A stretch of DNA of 64,000 bases, from assembly GCF_012933555.1 (NCBI RefSeq), contig NZ_JABBPK010000001.1, positions 4,442,001-4,506,000 of the forward strand, given 5' to 3'. Numbering within the stretch: the stretch's first letter is position 1; each line of letters starts with the position of its first letter. Below the pieces are notes generated by a model. That model searched no databases and was not told the origin of the DNA. It saw only the letters and a list, made by a program, of their open reading frames with translations. This document shows, piece after piece, positions 36,300 to 46,263 of this stretch. The stretch is from Niallia alba. Lineage in GTDB: Bacteria; Bacillota; Bacilli; Bacillales; Cytobacillaceae. The position numbers and the translations under genes are program-made.

Positions 36300-37638
36300 A
36301 TGCATAGCTCCGTAATACGGATGCCATAAACTTTATTCCTTCTATATAGTCGGTTAGGTTTATGTTTTCGTTTGGTGCGTGGTTTTGGGAGGTTGCGTTG
36401 CCTACTCCGAATCCAAGGGATGGAATGCCGAATTTTTGACAAAGGTTATACATAGGACCTGTTCCAGCTTGCGAGCGTAAGACTTGTGGCTTTTGGTCAT
36501 AGAACTGCTGAGCAGTGCTGACAACTTTCTCGACAAGTGGATCAGTTAATTCAGTTGTGCCTGCTCTTTGCCCTTTTAACTTGATAACTTCGATGTCACC
36601 AAATCCGTGTTTAACTAAATGCTTTACCAATAGATCGTAAATTTCTTCTGGATCTTGTTCTGATACTAGACGGAAATCGAGTTTTACTTTTGCAGTCGAG
36701 GGAAGAACCGTTTTAGATCCTTCTGCTGTATAACCAGATTCGATCCCGCAAATCGTACAAGTTGGTTGAAAAATTAATTTTTCTTTCAAAGGAAAACCAG
36801 TTAAATTATTTACATAGTTTTTTAACCCTAAATTTTCTAAATCAGCTGCTTCATCAAGTTCCATTTCTTCTGTCAGCTTTCTTTCTTCCTCTGTCAAAGT
36901 TTTGACTTTATCATAAAATCCCTCTATTAATACTTCTTCTTTCGTATTTTTCAATGTAGAAAGGGCCCATACTAATCGCCAAGCCGGATTTTCCACGATG
37001 GCTGCTTTCGCTGAATGCAAGTCAATATTAGCCCCTTTAGCTCTTAACTCTACATACAACATTCCTTTGCAGCCTAAAGTAATCTGCAGTCTCCCATCTA
37101 ATGTTTTAAATCCATTTTCCCAAATACATCCATCTGCTTGGATTTTTTTAGGATTATTGATAATAAACTCTTCTAGATGAGGGCTGCCGATCTCTTCTTC
37201 CCCTTCTACCAAAAACTTCAGATTAATCGGCAATGTACCATATACTGCTTGATACGCATGGACAGCACAAATTCTAGAGAGAAGTGTTCCCTTATTATCA
37301 GCAACACCTCGTGCATATATTTTTCCATCACGGATCTCTGGAGTAAATGGATCACTTAACCATTGATCAATCGGGTCTTCTGGCTGAACATCATAATGAT
37401 TATAAAAGGAGAGAGTTTTCTCCTTGCCATTTTGTATCTCCCCATAAACAACTGGATTTCCTTCTGTTGCCACTAACTCTACTTCTGCCCCTAGGTTCTT
37501 CAAATGGTGCTCAACCATTTCGGCTGTCTCCTTAATCCCTCTATTTTGCGCGGCTACACTCGGTTGCTCGCAAAGATCGAACAACCATTTTACATACATT
37601 TCTTTATGATCTTCAATATATTGATATACTTCTTTCAT
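36298..37638 (-). CDS. M20-family metallopeptidase (dipeptidase-like)
   Basis: A 446-residue zinc peptidase of the M20 CNDP/ArgE type. Metal ligands and catalytic residues: LSFYNHYDVQPEDP (His, Asp), GVADNKG (Asp), EGEEEIGS (catalytic Glu and ligand), and C-terminal SQNHAPNENI (His). It should cleave small peptides or acyl-amino acids in the cytoplasm. ATG 37638 with GGGAG is chosen; the ATG at 37668 lacks a site. It is the last gene of the importer locus, 23 bases after the neighbouring M20 gene. Confidence 0.9.
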   Translation of the reverse strand: MKEVYQYIEDHKEMYVKWLFDLCEQPSVAAQNRGIKETAEMVEHHLKNLGAEVELVATEGNPVVYGEIQNGKEKTLSFYNHYDVQPEDPIDQWLSDPFTPEIRDGKIYARGVADNKGTLLSRICAVHAYQAVYGTLPINLKFLVEGEEEIGSPHLEEFIINNPKKIQADGCIWENGFKTLDGRLQITLGCKGMLYVELRAKGANIDLHSAKAAIVENPAWRLVWALSTLKNTKEEVLIEGFYDKVKTLTEEERKLTEEMELDEAADLENLGLKNYVNNLTGFPLKEKLIFQPTCTICGIESGYTAEGSKTVLPSTAKVKLDFRLVSEQDPEEIYDLLVKHLVKHGFGDIEVIKLKGQRAGTTELTDPLVEKVVSTAQQFYDQKPQVLRSQAGTGPMYNLCQKFGIPSLGFGVGNATSQNHAPNENINLTDYIEGIKFMASVLRSYA

Positions 37639-37661
37639 AGTTGAATTCTCCCTTATACCAT

Positions 37662-38936
37662 TTAACATTTTGATTTATTCTTCTCCAATAATGATGAGGT
37701 AACCTGTTCTAATCCAACTAAACCTAGAATTGTTAATAAGATTTTTTGTGCACCAATGTGGCCATCTGTAGGATTATAATACTCTTGTAATGTATGGAAT
37801 CCTCCCCCTTCACCACCTCCGCCAAGTGTTAAGGCAGGAATACCTAAATGAATAGGAACATTAGAATCGGTACTGCTTGCTTTATCTAAAATCGGCTCAA
37901 ATCCTAGAACGGATGTCGCACATCGAGCAGCTTGCACTATAATAGCATCATTATCTTGTGATCCTGCTGGACGATCACCTACTTTTTCTATTTGAAGACT
38001 TACTTGTGATTCTACGTTCCATCGAGCATTTTCTTCTTCTTTGGCTTGTTCCATCAAATGCAAAAACTTACTTTCGATTATTTCTAGCTCTTCTTGGGAA
38101 TTGGAGCGCAAATCAACTAACATTTCTGCTGTTTCGGCAATGGTGTTAACAGAAGTTCCCCCTTTAATCACCCCTACATTAAAAGTTGTTTTTGGTTCGG
38201 CAGGTGGCTGCAAATCAGAAATTTTAGCAATAGCCCTCCCTAATGCATGAATAGGACTGGGAATACCAAAATTTCCAAAACTATGTCCACCTGGCCCTGT
38301 AAATAAAACGTTAAACCTTTTACTTCCTGTACCTAAATAGGTAATACGGCTTGGATCTCCGGGCTCGATGGAGATAAATCCATCTATATCTTGGCGATTG
38401 TCAAACAATGCCTTCACTCCTCTTAAATCACCCAGTCCTTCTTCTCCAACTGTCGCGCCAATGATGAGATCTCCTTCTGTCTTTATCCCTGCTGCAGTGA
38501 GAGCACGGATAATCGTTAAGACAACGGCTAACCCTCTCCCATCGTCACAAATCCCAGGAGCATAAATTAACCCGTTTTTCCGTATTGCCTTTACATTCGT
38601 TCCTTTTGGGAAGACAGTATCTAGATGTGCACAAACAACAAGGGAAGGACCATTCCCACTTCCAGGCAGCACCCCAAAAACATTCCCTACCTCATCTGTA
38701 GATACTCCTTGAACACCTAGCTCTACTAATCTCTTTTTATACCACTTTCCTTTTTCATCTTCTTCAAAGGTTGGTGCTTCTATTTCCGTGAGCTCAATTT
38801 GTTCCTCAGTCGTTGCTTCATTATCTTCTTTTAAAAACGCTAGCGCTGTTTTGACTTGCTCATTCTGGGCAAGCTTTTTATATACCTGTTCCACCTTTTC
38901 TGTAATAGCCGCTGTTTTTTGTTCTACATTTTCCAT
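37662..38936 (-). CDS. M20-family metallopeptidase, second type
   Basis: A 424-residue zinc peptidase, different subgroup from its neighbour. Key residues: VVCAHLDTVFP (His, Asp), GICDDGRGLAV (Asp), GATVGEEGLGD (Glu-Glu), GPGGHSFGNFG in the dimerization domain and a final His in GGGFHTLQEYYNPTD. It probably trims peptides imported by the adjoining ABC system. ATG 38936 has GGAG nine bases upstream; the GTG/ATG candidates upstream are weaker. Confidence 0.9.
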   Translation of the reverse strand: MENVEQKTAAITEKVEQVYKKLAQNEQVKTALAFLKEDNEATTEEQIELTEIEAPTFEEDEKGKWYKKRLVELGVQGVSTDEVGNVFGVLPGSGNGPSLVVCAHLDTVFPKGTNVKAIRKNGLIYAPGICDDGRGLAVVLTIIRALTAAGIKTEGDLIIGATVGEEGLGDLRGVKALFDNRQDIDGFISIEPGDPSRITYLGTGSKRFNVLFTGPGGHSFGNFGIPSPIHALGRAIAKISDLQPPAEPKTTFNVGVIKGGTSVNTIAETAEMLVDLRSNSQEELEIIESKFLHLMEQAKEEENARWNVESQVSLQIEKVGDRPAGSQDNDAIIVQAARCATSVLGFEPILDKASSTDSNVPIHLGIPALTLGGGGEGGGFHTLQEYYNPTDGHIGAQKILLTILGLVGLEQVTSSLLEKNKSKC

Positions 38937-38974
38937 GTAAATGAACTCCCTCTCCATTAATTTCTTTTTTTCGG

Positions 38975-39976
38975 TTAATCATATAAATGGCAAGCAACGA
39001 CATGTTTATCGTTAACTTGTAATTTTGTAGGTACATCTTGCTTACATCGATCCATTGCAAATGGACATCTTGTATGAAATACACATCCTGTTGGAGGATC
39101 CAATGGTGAAGGCAACTCTCCTTTCAACTGTATTTTTTCTCGTTTTCTTTTTGGATTTGGGATTGGTACGGAGGATAATAAGGCTTTTGTATAAGGATGC
39201 AATGGATTTGCAAACAATTCATCCGTAGTTGCTTCTTCCATCATTCTTCCTAAATACATAACTCCAATCCGGTCTGAAATATGTCTTACAACACTAATAT
39301 CATGGGCAATAAACAGATAGGTTAATTGATACTCTGCTTGAATTTCTTGCATAAGATTAATAATTTGAGACTGAATGGAAACATCTAAAGCAGAAACAGG
39401 TTCATCACAAATGACTAACTTCGGATTAGCAATAAGAGCTCTTGCCAGCCCAATTCTCTGTCGTTGGCCTCCGGAAAATTCATGTGGATATCGATAATAG
39501 TGATCTGCTTGTAAGCCAACCTTTCCCATAATATCCATCACCTTATTCGTATGGTCTTTTTTATCGCCAATCGAATGAATTATCAGGGGCTCTTCTAATG
39601 TATTTCCAATTCGTTTTCGCGGATTGAGAGAAGAATAAGGGTCCTGAAAAACCATTTGTATTTCTTCTCTCATCTTTTTTAATCCCTTACCTTTTTGCTG
39701 AAAAATATCTTGATTTCTATAAATAGCTGTACCTTCCGTTGGATCAGTTAGTCTCATCAATGTTTTGCCTGTTGTACTTTTTCCACAGCCCGACTCCCCA
39801 ACTAATCCATATGTTTCTCCTTCATATAATTGAAAGGAAACATCATTGACCGCCTTAACATAATTTTTTATTCCTCCCAGTTTCCCAAGAGGACTTTTTA
39901 TAGGATAATATTTTTTTAACCCTTGCACATCCAACAGGATTTTCTTCTCTTGTTGTTCAGCTTGAAACATTTGCAT
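38975..39976 (-). CDS. Peptide ABC importer ATPase (OppF/DppF type)
   Basis: A 333-residue ATPase. Walker A GLVGESGCGKSTTGK, signature FSGGQRQRIGLARAL, Walker B LVICDEPVSALD, and the C-terminal oligopeptide/dipeptide transporter extension with GCVFHTRCPFAMDRC, which may bind an iron-sulfur cluster as in related ATPases. It pairs with the preceding ATPase; their genes overlap by 20 bases, which suggests coupled translation. Confidence 0.94.
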   Translation of the reverse strand: MQMFQAEQQEKKILLDVQGLKKYYPIKSPLGKLGGIKNYVKAVNDVSFQLYEGETYGLVGESGCGKSTTGKTLMRLTDPTEGTAIYRNQDIFQQKGKGLKKMREEIQMVFQDPYSSLNPRKRIGNTLEEPLIIHSIGDKKDHTNKVMDIMGKVGLQADHYYRYPHEFSGGQRQRIGLARALIANPKLVICDEPVSALDVSIQSQIINLMQEIQAEYQLTYLFIAHDISVVRHISDRIGVMYLGRMMEEATTDELFANPLHPYTKALLSSVPIPNPKRKREKIQLKGELPSPLDPPTGCVFHTRCPFAMDRCKQDVPTKLQVNDKHVVACHLYD

Positions 39977-40976
39977 AACATTCCTCCTCTTGCGCTATTT
40001 TTTCAAAGTGCCAGCATCGAACCTTTTGATTAGAGGAGGTTTCGGTTAAATCTGGTGCCTTTTCTAAACATACAGAATCAGCAAACGGACATCTTGGTGC
40101 AAACCTACAGCCAATTGGTATACTATCAAGGGAAGGAACAGTACCTTCGATTACATGCAGTTTTTGTGAACGATCTCCCTCCATTTGTGGAATGGACTTG
40201 ATTAATCCTTTTGTGTAAGGATGAAGGGGGCTTTCAAATAAACTTTCTACACTAGCTTCTTCGACGATTTGGCCAAGATACATAACTACTACTCTATGAC
40301 AAAGCTCTGCCACCACACCTAAATCGTGGGTAATAAACATAACGCCCATCTCAAGCTTTTGATTGAGCCCACTAATTAAATCCAATATTTGCGCTTGAAT
40401 CGTCACATCTAATGCTGTTGTTGGTTCATCAGCTATCAGCAATTTAGGCTGACATGCTAATGTCATAGCGATCATGACACGTTGTCGCATACCGCCTGAT
40501 AAATTATGAGGATAGTCATTAACGCGCTTTTCCGGCGACGGAATACCAGTAAGTTTTAGCATTTCGACTGCTCTTTCATAAGCTTCCTTCTTGGTGACAT
40601 CTTGATGAAGCATGATCGCCTCTGCTATTTGAAAACCAATTGTTAACACAGGATTTAAAGAACTAAGAGGATCTTGAAAAATCATGGAAATATCATTTCC
40701 CCGAATCATCTGCATTTTCTTTTTTGAGAGCTTTAATAAATCTGTCTCTCCTTCGAAAAGAATCTCTCCTTCATATTTCACAAGATGCTTTTCATCAAAC
40801 AGGCGCAGAACCGATTGGGAAGTAACACTTTTCCCACAACCTGATTCCCCTACTACTCCAACGATTTCCCCTTTATTGATTTGAAATGAGACACCATCTA
40901 TTGCCGTCACTTTTCCTCTTTCTGTAAAAAAGTGAGTTTTTAAGTCTTTCACATCCAATAACGTATCCGAACTCAT
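39957..40976 (-). CDS. Peptide ABC importer ATPase (OppD/DppD type)
   Basis: A 339-residue ATPase with Walker A VVGESGCGKSVTS, signature NLSGGMRQRVMIAMTL, Walker B LLIADEPTTALD, and C-terminal IGCRFAPRCPFADSVC. It energizes uptake together with the OppF-type partner. Strong AAGGAGG precedes its ATG. It lies 15 bases after the second permease. Confidence 0.94.
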   Translation of the reverse strand: MSSDTLLDVKDLKTHFFTERGKVTAIDGVSFQINKGEIVGVVGESGCGKSVTSQSVLRLFDEKHLVKYEGEILFEGETDLLKLSKKKMQMIRGNDISMIFQDPLSSLNPVLTIGFQIAEAIMLHQDVTKKEAYERAVEMLKLTGIPSPEKRVNDYPHNLSGGMRQRVMIAMTLACQPKLLIADEPTTALDVTIQAQILDLISGLNQKLEMGVMFITHDLGVVAELCHRVVVMYLGQIVEEASVESLFESPLHPYTKGLIKSIPQMEGDRSQKLHVIEGTVPSLDSIPIGCRFAPRCPFADSVCLEKAPDLTETSSNQKVRCWHFEKIAQEEECYANVSS

Positions 40977-40991
40977 GCCCTTCCCTCCTTA

Positions 40992-41897
40992 CTATCTTCC
41001 TTTTTTCCCTTTGCTTATATTAGGATCTAATAAATCTCTTAAACCATCTCCTAACAGATTTAGTCCCAGTACGGATAGAATAATAAGAATCCCTGGAAAT
41101 ACAGTCATCCACCATGCATTAAAAATGACAATTTTCCCATCATATAAAATGTTCCCCCAACTTGGGTTGGGAGCTGGAATGCCCGCACCTAGAAAGCTTA
41201 ACGCCGCCTCTGTAATGATGGCATCTGCGAAAATAAAGGATGCTTGAACAACTAATGGGGAAATCGTGTTTGGCGCAATATGCAGAGCAATAATTCTCCA
41301 AGTACTCGCTCCTTGCGCTCTAATCGCTTCAATATAAGTCTCTTCTCTTATGACCAATGCCGTAGATCGAACAATTCGAGCTACGTTAGGAATAAAAACA
41401 ATCACAAGGGCAATGACTACATTTTGTTTTAATGGTCCTAATGCAGCGACTAAAGCAATGGCTAATAAAACTCCTGGAATAGCCATTAATCCATCACAAA
41501 TGCGCATCAAAATATTATCCAATGTTTTAAAATAGCTTGCGAGTAACCCGATAATTAACCCAATTAAGCAGGCGAAAAATGCTACCATCGCCCCTATTCC
41601 TAAGGAGACTCTTGCACCATATGCAATTCGGGAAAGCAAGTCTCTCCCAAAGTTATCTGTTCCTAGTAGATGATCGACACTTGGAGCTTTCAGACGATTT
41701 TCCACTTGCATTTCATATGGACCGTATGGAACAACGACCGGAGCAATAAGTGCTATTAATGTTAATAGCGTTAGAATAACTCCCCCCGTTACAATCAGCT
41801 TATTACCTATAATTCTGTGAAAAAGTAAAAGACGTTGCTGCTTTTTTAAATCATTCTTACTTTCTATAAACTTCAAATCTCGCTCTAATACACTCAT
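40992..41897 (-). CDS. Peptide ABC importer permease (OppC/DppC type)
   Basis: A 301-residue membrane protein with a cytoplasmic N terminus, about six transmembrane helices and the ATPase-contact EAA motif ECAIRAQGAST-like (YIEAIRAQGASTWRIIALHI). Further OppC marks: HLLGTDNFGRDLLSRIAYGA and the C-terminal LNLLGDGLRDLLDP. It forms the channel with the gene at 41954. Confidence 0.94.
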   Translation of the reverse strand: MSVLERDLKFIESKNDLKKQQRLLLFHRIIGNKLIVTGGVILTLLTLIALIAPVVVPYGPYEMQVENRLKAPSVDHLLGTDNFGRDLLSRIAYGARVSLGIGAMVAFFACLIGLIIGLLASYFKTLDNILMRICDGLMAIPGVLLAIALVAALGPLKQNVVIALVIVFIPNVARIVRSTALVIREETYIEAIRAQGASTWRIIALHIAPNTISPLVVQASFIFADAIITEAALSFLGAGIPAPNPSWGNILYDGKIVIFNAWWMTVFPGILIILSVLGLNLLGDGLRDLLDPNISKGKKGR

Positions 41898-41953
41898 CCA
41901 TTCCCCTCCTCTGCTGTTTATCGCTAAATATCACCATTTTTCACCATAAGCTT

Positions 41954-42904
41954 TTATTGCCTCTCCAATCTCACCCTTGGATCAATGACGCCATATAATA
42001 AATCGACGATTAAATTAATAATGACGTAGATGAAGGTCACAAACAGCACTACTCCCTGAATGACCGCATAGTCTCTTCGCTCTACCGAATTAATGATTAA
42101 TTGCCCAATTCCTGGAATATTAAAGATTGTTTCTGTTACAACAGCCCCAGCTACCAATGAGCCAAAGGTTTGACCAATAACCGTTAATATAGGAAGAAAA
42201 GCATTTCGAAGGGCATGTCTATAAATAATCAGTTTTTCTGTAACACCTTTCGCTCTTGCTGTTTTTATATAGTTGGTATTTAATGTTTCTAATAAACTTG
42301 AGCGAGACATTCGGGAAATCAATGCTGTATGCATCGCTCCAAGGGAAATAGATGGCAAAATTAAGTATTTTAAATGTTCCCATATCCCCTCACTCAATGG
42401 CCGATATCCTGCTACAGGTAACCATTGCAGTTGAACACCAACGAGCAATACTAAAAACAACCCTAGCAAAAAACTAGGTACACACATTCCCAATAAAGAT
42501 ATTCCCATTATCGTCTGATCCGTTCCTGTCCCTCTATGCATGGCAGCTAGAATACCAAGTGGCAATGAAAAAACTAACGATATTATCCCAGCTAAAATAG
42601 CTACAGAAATGGTTGGACCGAGATGACTGGTAATTGCCTCAAGGACAGGCATTTTCATAAAATAAGAAACACCAAAATCACCTTGAACCGCTCCTTTTAT
42701 CCAGTTAAAATACTGTTCGATGATCGGTAAATCCAATCCCATTTCCATTCGCAATTCCTTAATTTGCTGTTCTGTTGCTTCCTCTCCAAGGAGAACAGCA
42801 GCAGGATCGCCAGGCGTTAAGTGAATGATAGAGAAGATAACAACCGATACAACAAATAAAACGGGTAGTAAAGAAAACAATCGATTAACAAGATACATTT
42901 TCAT
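41954..42904 (-). CDS. Peptide ABC importer permease (OppB/DppB type)
   Basis: A 316-residue membrane protein with about six helices. OppB family marks: TPGDPAAVLLGEEAT, MGLDLPIIEQYFNWIKGAVQ followed by GDFGVSY, the EAA loop TARAKGVTEKLIIYRHALRN, and the C-terminal DLLYGVIDPRVRL. AAGGAGG precedes the ATG. Between it and the receptor gene (43056) lies a partial structured repeat, yet the genes are probably one operon. Confidence 0.94.
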   Translation of the reverse strand: MKMYLVNRLFSLLPVLFVVSVVIFSIIHLTPGDPAAVLLGEEATEQQIKELRMEMGLDLPIIEQYFNWIKGAVQGDFGVSYFMKMPVLEAITSHLGPTISVAILAGIISLVFSLPLGILAAMHRGTGTDQTIMGISLLGMCVPSFLLGLFLVLLVGVQLQWLPVAGYRPLSEGIWEHLKYLILPSISLGAMHTALISRMSRSSLLETLNTNYIKTARAKGVTEKLIIYRHALRNAFLPILTVIGQTFGSLVAGAVVTETIFNIPGIGQLIINSVERRDYAVIQGVVLFVTFIYVIINLIVDLLYGVIDPRVRLERQ

Positions 42905-42933
42905 CTAATTTCCTCCTTTTACATTCGATGAAA

Positions 42934-42990
42934 ATAAGAAAACTTCCATCAGTGGCGCCTTACCCACTGATGGCTAGTGGCACTTACCTC
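42934..42990 (+). repeat. Structured element, partial copy 3
   Basis: Only the first hairpin remains: CCATCAGTGG pairs with CCACTGATGG across a short loop, followed by CTAGTGGCACTTA. It sits between the receptor and permease genes of the importer operon. Confidence 0.7.
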
Positions 42991-44143
42991 CTAAAAAGGA
43001 ACAAGAGTTATAGCTAAGCATTGTCCTATTTAAGTGAGTTATGAAGAAAATGAATTTACTGCGTTTTTTTTACGTCCCATAAAATAGGTCCTTGAAATAC
43101 AGTGAAGTCCTCCAATTTATCTGTAGCCGTGATAATACTTGCATAATGTCCAAATAGGGTATAAGGAACATAGTCATTCCACATATAGGATTGCATCTCA
43201 GCCCAGAGTTCTTTTGCTTCCTCTTTTGTTGCTGCTGTACGAATTTTTTGCAAGGAAGTTGTCATTGTTTCATCATTTGTCCAGCCTACATAATCTGGGT
43301 TAACTACTAATAATTGTGATGGCGTGGTAACATAGCCAGTACCTACAATTAACAAATCCCAATTTTCTGGATTAGCACGTTTTTCGGTCAAAGTTGGCCA
43401 ATCATAGAGTTCTAGTGACACTTTTATTCCCATTTGCTCTAACTGTTCTTTTAATACAACAGAAGAATTGTATTGATGGTCATAATCCCTTGTAGAATAG
43501 AGAATAATTTCTTCGCCATTATACCCAGCATCTTTTAGCATTTGTTTCGCTTTTTCTACATCACCTAAGTTAAAGACTTCTTTTCCCGCATCTGTAGCCC
43601 AGTCTTTTTGTTCTGGACTCATATAACCAGGATCTAAATTATATAAATCTTCACTACCAAAGCTGGCAAGCATAATAGCATTCGCATTAATACCAGTATT
43701 AATTGCTTTTCTTATCTCCGGGTTTGTCATTATCCCTTGCTTTTTGTTATAAGCTACATTCAACGTTCCAGAATCGAAGGAAGCAAAGGTTTTAAGATTT
43801 GGTGTATTCTTTAATTGCTCATAGTTATCAAAAGGCATGCTATTTGCAATATCATATTCTCCTGTTTGAATGCCAGCTAGTCTTGTAGACGAATCTGGAA
43901 CAATATGATAAGTAACATCATCTATATAGACGGTCTTTTTACCGGATAGACCACTGGATTCTTGCTCAGATGCTACATAGTCGGCAAACTTTTCTAACTT
44001 GATATATTGATCTTGTTTCCATTCCACAAACTTAAGTGGTCCAGTACCAATATATTCGGAAACCCCATCTTTACCAGCATCCTCTATTACTTCAGATGGC
44101 ATAATAGCGGGAAACTGCCCTTTTCCTGCCATAATATCTAACA

Positions 44144-45755
44144 CCTGAATCCGTGATAAAAAATAATTCTTCCGATAATTTTAGGAATTCCTTATTTTCT
44201 TGCCATTCGTACTAATTTAAGTTGGATTGATTGTTTTTTGTGTACACTAAATAAAACCTGCTTACCTATAATTTTTTTCAGGTCTTATTACCTATTCAGT
44301 TTCCTAGGCTTATGTTGTAAATGAAAGATACAGTCGTTTAAAAGTAGGAAACCAAGGACTATGATTTCCAAACTTTAAGTAAATTCTTCGGGAATGCTTT
44401 ACCAATTTTGCAGCTAATGTAATCAAATTCTGGATAACCGTTTTTACTCGGCGACGGAAGACCTTTCTTTTAAGCGGCGCATCCCCTGATTTCAGGCTTT
44501 CTTGGCCAATAATCCGAAGGAGATTGTAGGTTAAACATCCAAGATGTAAGATTAATTCATTGGTGGCAAATTTCCCAGAAGGGAAACGTTCTAGGTCTAA
44601 ATCCGTTTTTAATTCACTGTGGAATTGTTCACAAGTGGCATGTTCGTGATAAAGGCTAATTATTTCCTCTGTTTCATTAGGTAGGGTAGTCCAATAGCTC
44701 TCAAACTCAACATCTGGGATTAAGAGGATTTGGCCGTTTTTATCAATCGTTCTTTCTGTTACTTTATAGACTTGGCGAATGGCTTTTTTCATTCCCTTTG
44801 GAGTTGTTTCTAAAGCACCATAGAATACACGTTTTCCTTCTCGCTCCTGAACGCATTTACCGAATTGTTCAGCTACCATGAGCCAGTTTTCAGGCTTTTC
44901 ACGGCGAGGATTTCGTTTAATTATGAAATCGGCCTTTTCATTCACACAAACTTTTAGGTTTTCGACACTATCGTTTCCTGCATCCATACGGACCAATAAC
45001 GATAGATCAGTAATCATCCGAGAATATATAATACTTTTCTCGAGAAATTTCTCAGTATCCTTTTGAACGTGTGTGCTTCCCTCCCGAAGTTCCACATTTA
45101 CAACGTAGCCTTCTTGACCCAAATAGGAGAAGTTAGGGGAATACCCGTCACATCCTTTGTATGTGCGACTAACCCCTTCTTTCTTAGTATTTGAGTTATC
45201 AAATGGCGATACATCAATATCCAGAGGTACGTATGATTTTTTGTCACTAGTAATTGTTGGAGTGACAGGAGAATCAAATTGCCGTATTAGTTTAGCCGAT
45301 TCTTCCAGAACAATGGATTTCCATCCAGTCACCTTGGCAATTTGATCGAGTCGTTGCCGTAGTGTGGGACTTGATGGAACCACTTGAATATCCAATGCAC
45401 GATAAAAGAAGGGATCATCTCGAAATTCTTCGATATGGTCGAAATCATTCTTACCTTGGCACAATAGACCCACATAAGAAGTGGTAACATCCCCATTAAG
45501 AATGGCCGGAGACGACTTGATTTCTGGGACCTTTAAGGATGAAAAACGTTTGTAAAATTTTGTTTTTGATAAAAGCAAACCTATTAAACCTAGACCCGAA
45601 TGGGTCGTTAATGTATCATCGGAATCTTCTAAAATAAACTTAACCAATTTCAACACCTGCCTGGTGAAATAAAATTATCAACATAAATCAGCTGATAACA
45701 TTATTATATCAGGATTTGTGGGCACATTTATTATTAATTACGTCACGGACTCAGG
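44144..45755 (-). mobile_element. IS1380-family insertion sequence, copy B
   Basis: 1612 bp, ends as in copy A at 219-1830 but in the opposite orientation. The 5-bp target duplication is TAACA (44139-44143 and 45756-45760). It interrupts the peptide-binding protein gene. Confidence 0.95.
44310..45656 (-). CDS. IS1380-family DDE transposase, copy B
   Basis: 448 residues, identical in protein sequence to the transposase at 318-1664, including YKGCDGY, VRMDAGND and CEQFHSELKTDLDLERFPSG. The frame is intact, so this copy too should be able to move. It lies in the same orientation as the gene it interrupts, so read-through from the operon promoter could enter it. Confidence 0.93.
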   Translation of the reverse strand: MLKLVKFILEDSDDTLTTHSGLGLIGLLLSKTKFYKRFSSLKVPEIKSSPAILNGDVTTSYVGLLCQGKNDFDHIEEFRDDPFFYRALDIQVVPSSPTLRQRLDQIAKVTGWKSIVLEESAKLIRQFDSPVTPTITSDKKSYVPLDIDVSPFDNSNTKKEGVSRTYKGCDGYSPNFSYLGQEGYVVNVELREGSTHVQKDTEKFLEKSIIYSRMITDLSLLVRMDAGNDSVENLKVCVNEKADFIIKRNPRREKPENWLMVAEQFGKCVQEREGKRVFYGALETTPKGMKKAIRQVYKVTERTIDKNGQILLIPDVEFESYWTTLPNETEEIISLYHEHATCEQFHSELKTDLDLERFPSGKFATNELILHLGCLTYNLLRIIGQESLKSGDAPLKRKVFRRRVKTVIQNLITLAAKLVKHSRRIYLKFGNHSPWFPTFKRLYLSFTT

Positions 45756-46263
45756 TAACACATCAGTAACGGCTTCAGCTAGTTTTAATGTGACCGTATA
45801 CTCATCGGCTGTTTCAAATTTCCCTCCACTCAATAATAATTTTGCTCGAGAGGATTGCTCCAGCCATCTATTCATGGAAACAACAACATCTTCTGAAGTC
45901 ATCTCTTTTCCGTTATGAAACGTTATCCCTTCTCTTAACTTAAACGTATAAGTTAAGCCATCCTCACTTGTTTCAATCGATTCTGCCAACATCGGCACTG
46001 CTTGTTGGTCCTTGTTTTGCGTAACCAATGTCTCATAAATATTTCTCATTATTTCAATAGCATCAGAAGAAGTAGTCAAATGAGCATCCAATGTTGGCGG
46101 CTGGACACTAATTGCAATATTCAAACTCCCGCCATAGGAATCTTCACTTGATGTCCCACCAGAACTTGAGGACTTACTACAACCAACACTTATAAGTAAA
46201 AATAAAACAGAAATAATCATTGCTAACTTTTTCAAAGCATTTCCCCCTCTATTAATATTAGAA

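Larger units (their letters stand above)
43056..46235 (-). pseudogene. Peptide-binding lipoprotein (SBP family 5), split by IS
   Basis: The N-terminal part (46235 down to 45756) has a lipoprotein signal ending ISVGC, then GGSLNIAISVQPPTLDAHLT and EDGLTYTFKLREGITFHNG, typical of OppA/DppA-like receptors. The C-terminal part (44143 down to 43056) resumes with DIMAGKGQFPAIMPS and GTGPLKFVEW. Removal of the 1612-bp element plus one 5-bp target copy restores one frame (EAVTDVL joined to DIMAG) for about 520 residues. The start is TTG 46235 behind GGGGG. The insertion disables the receptor of the downstream importer. Confidence 0.92.

Noticed and set aside
219-45755. A 45-kb composite transposon formed by the two IS copies
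   Set aside because: Each copy has its own target duplication, the region between holds ordinary chromosomal genes, and both interrupt host genes. Two independent insertions explain it.
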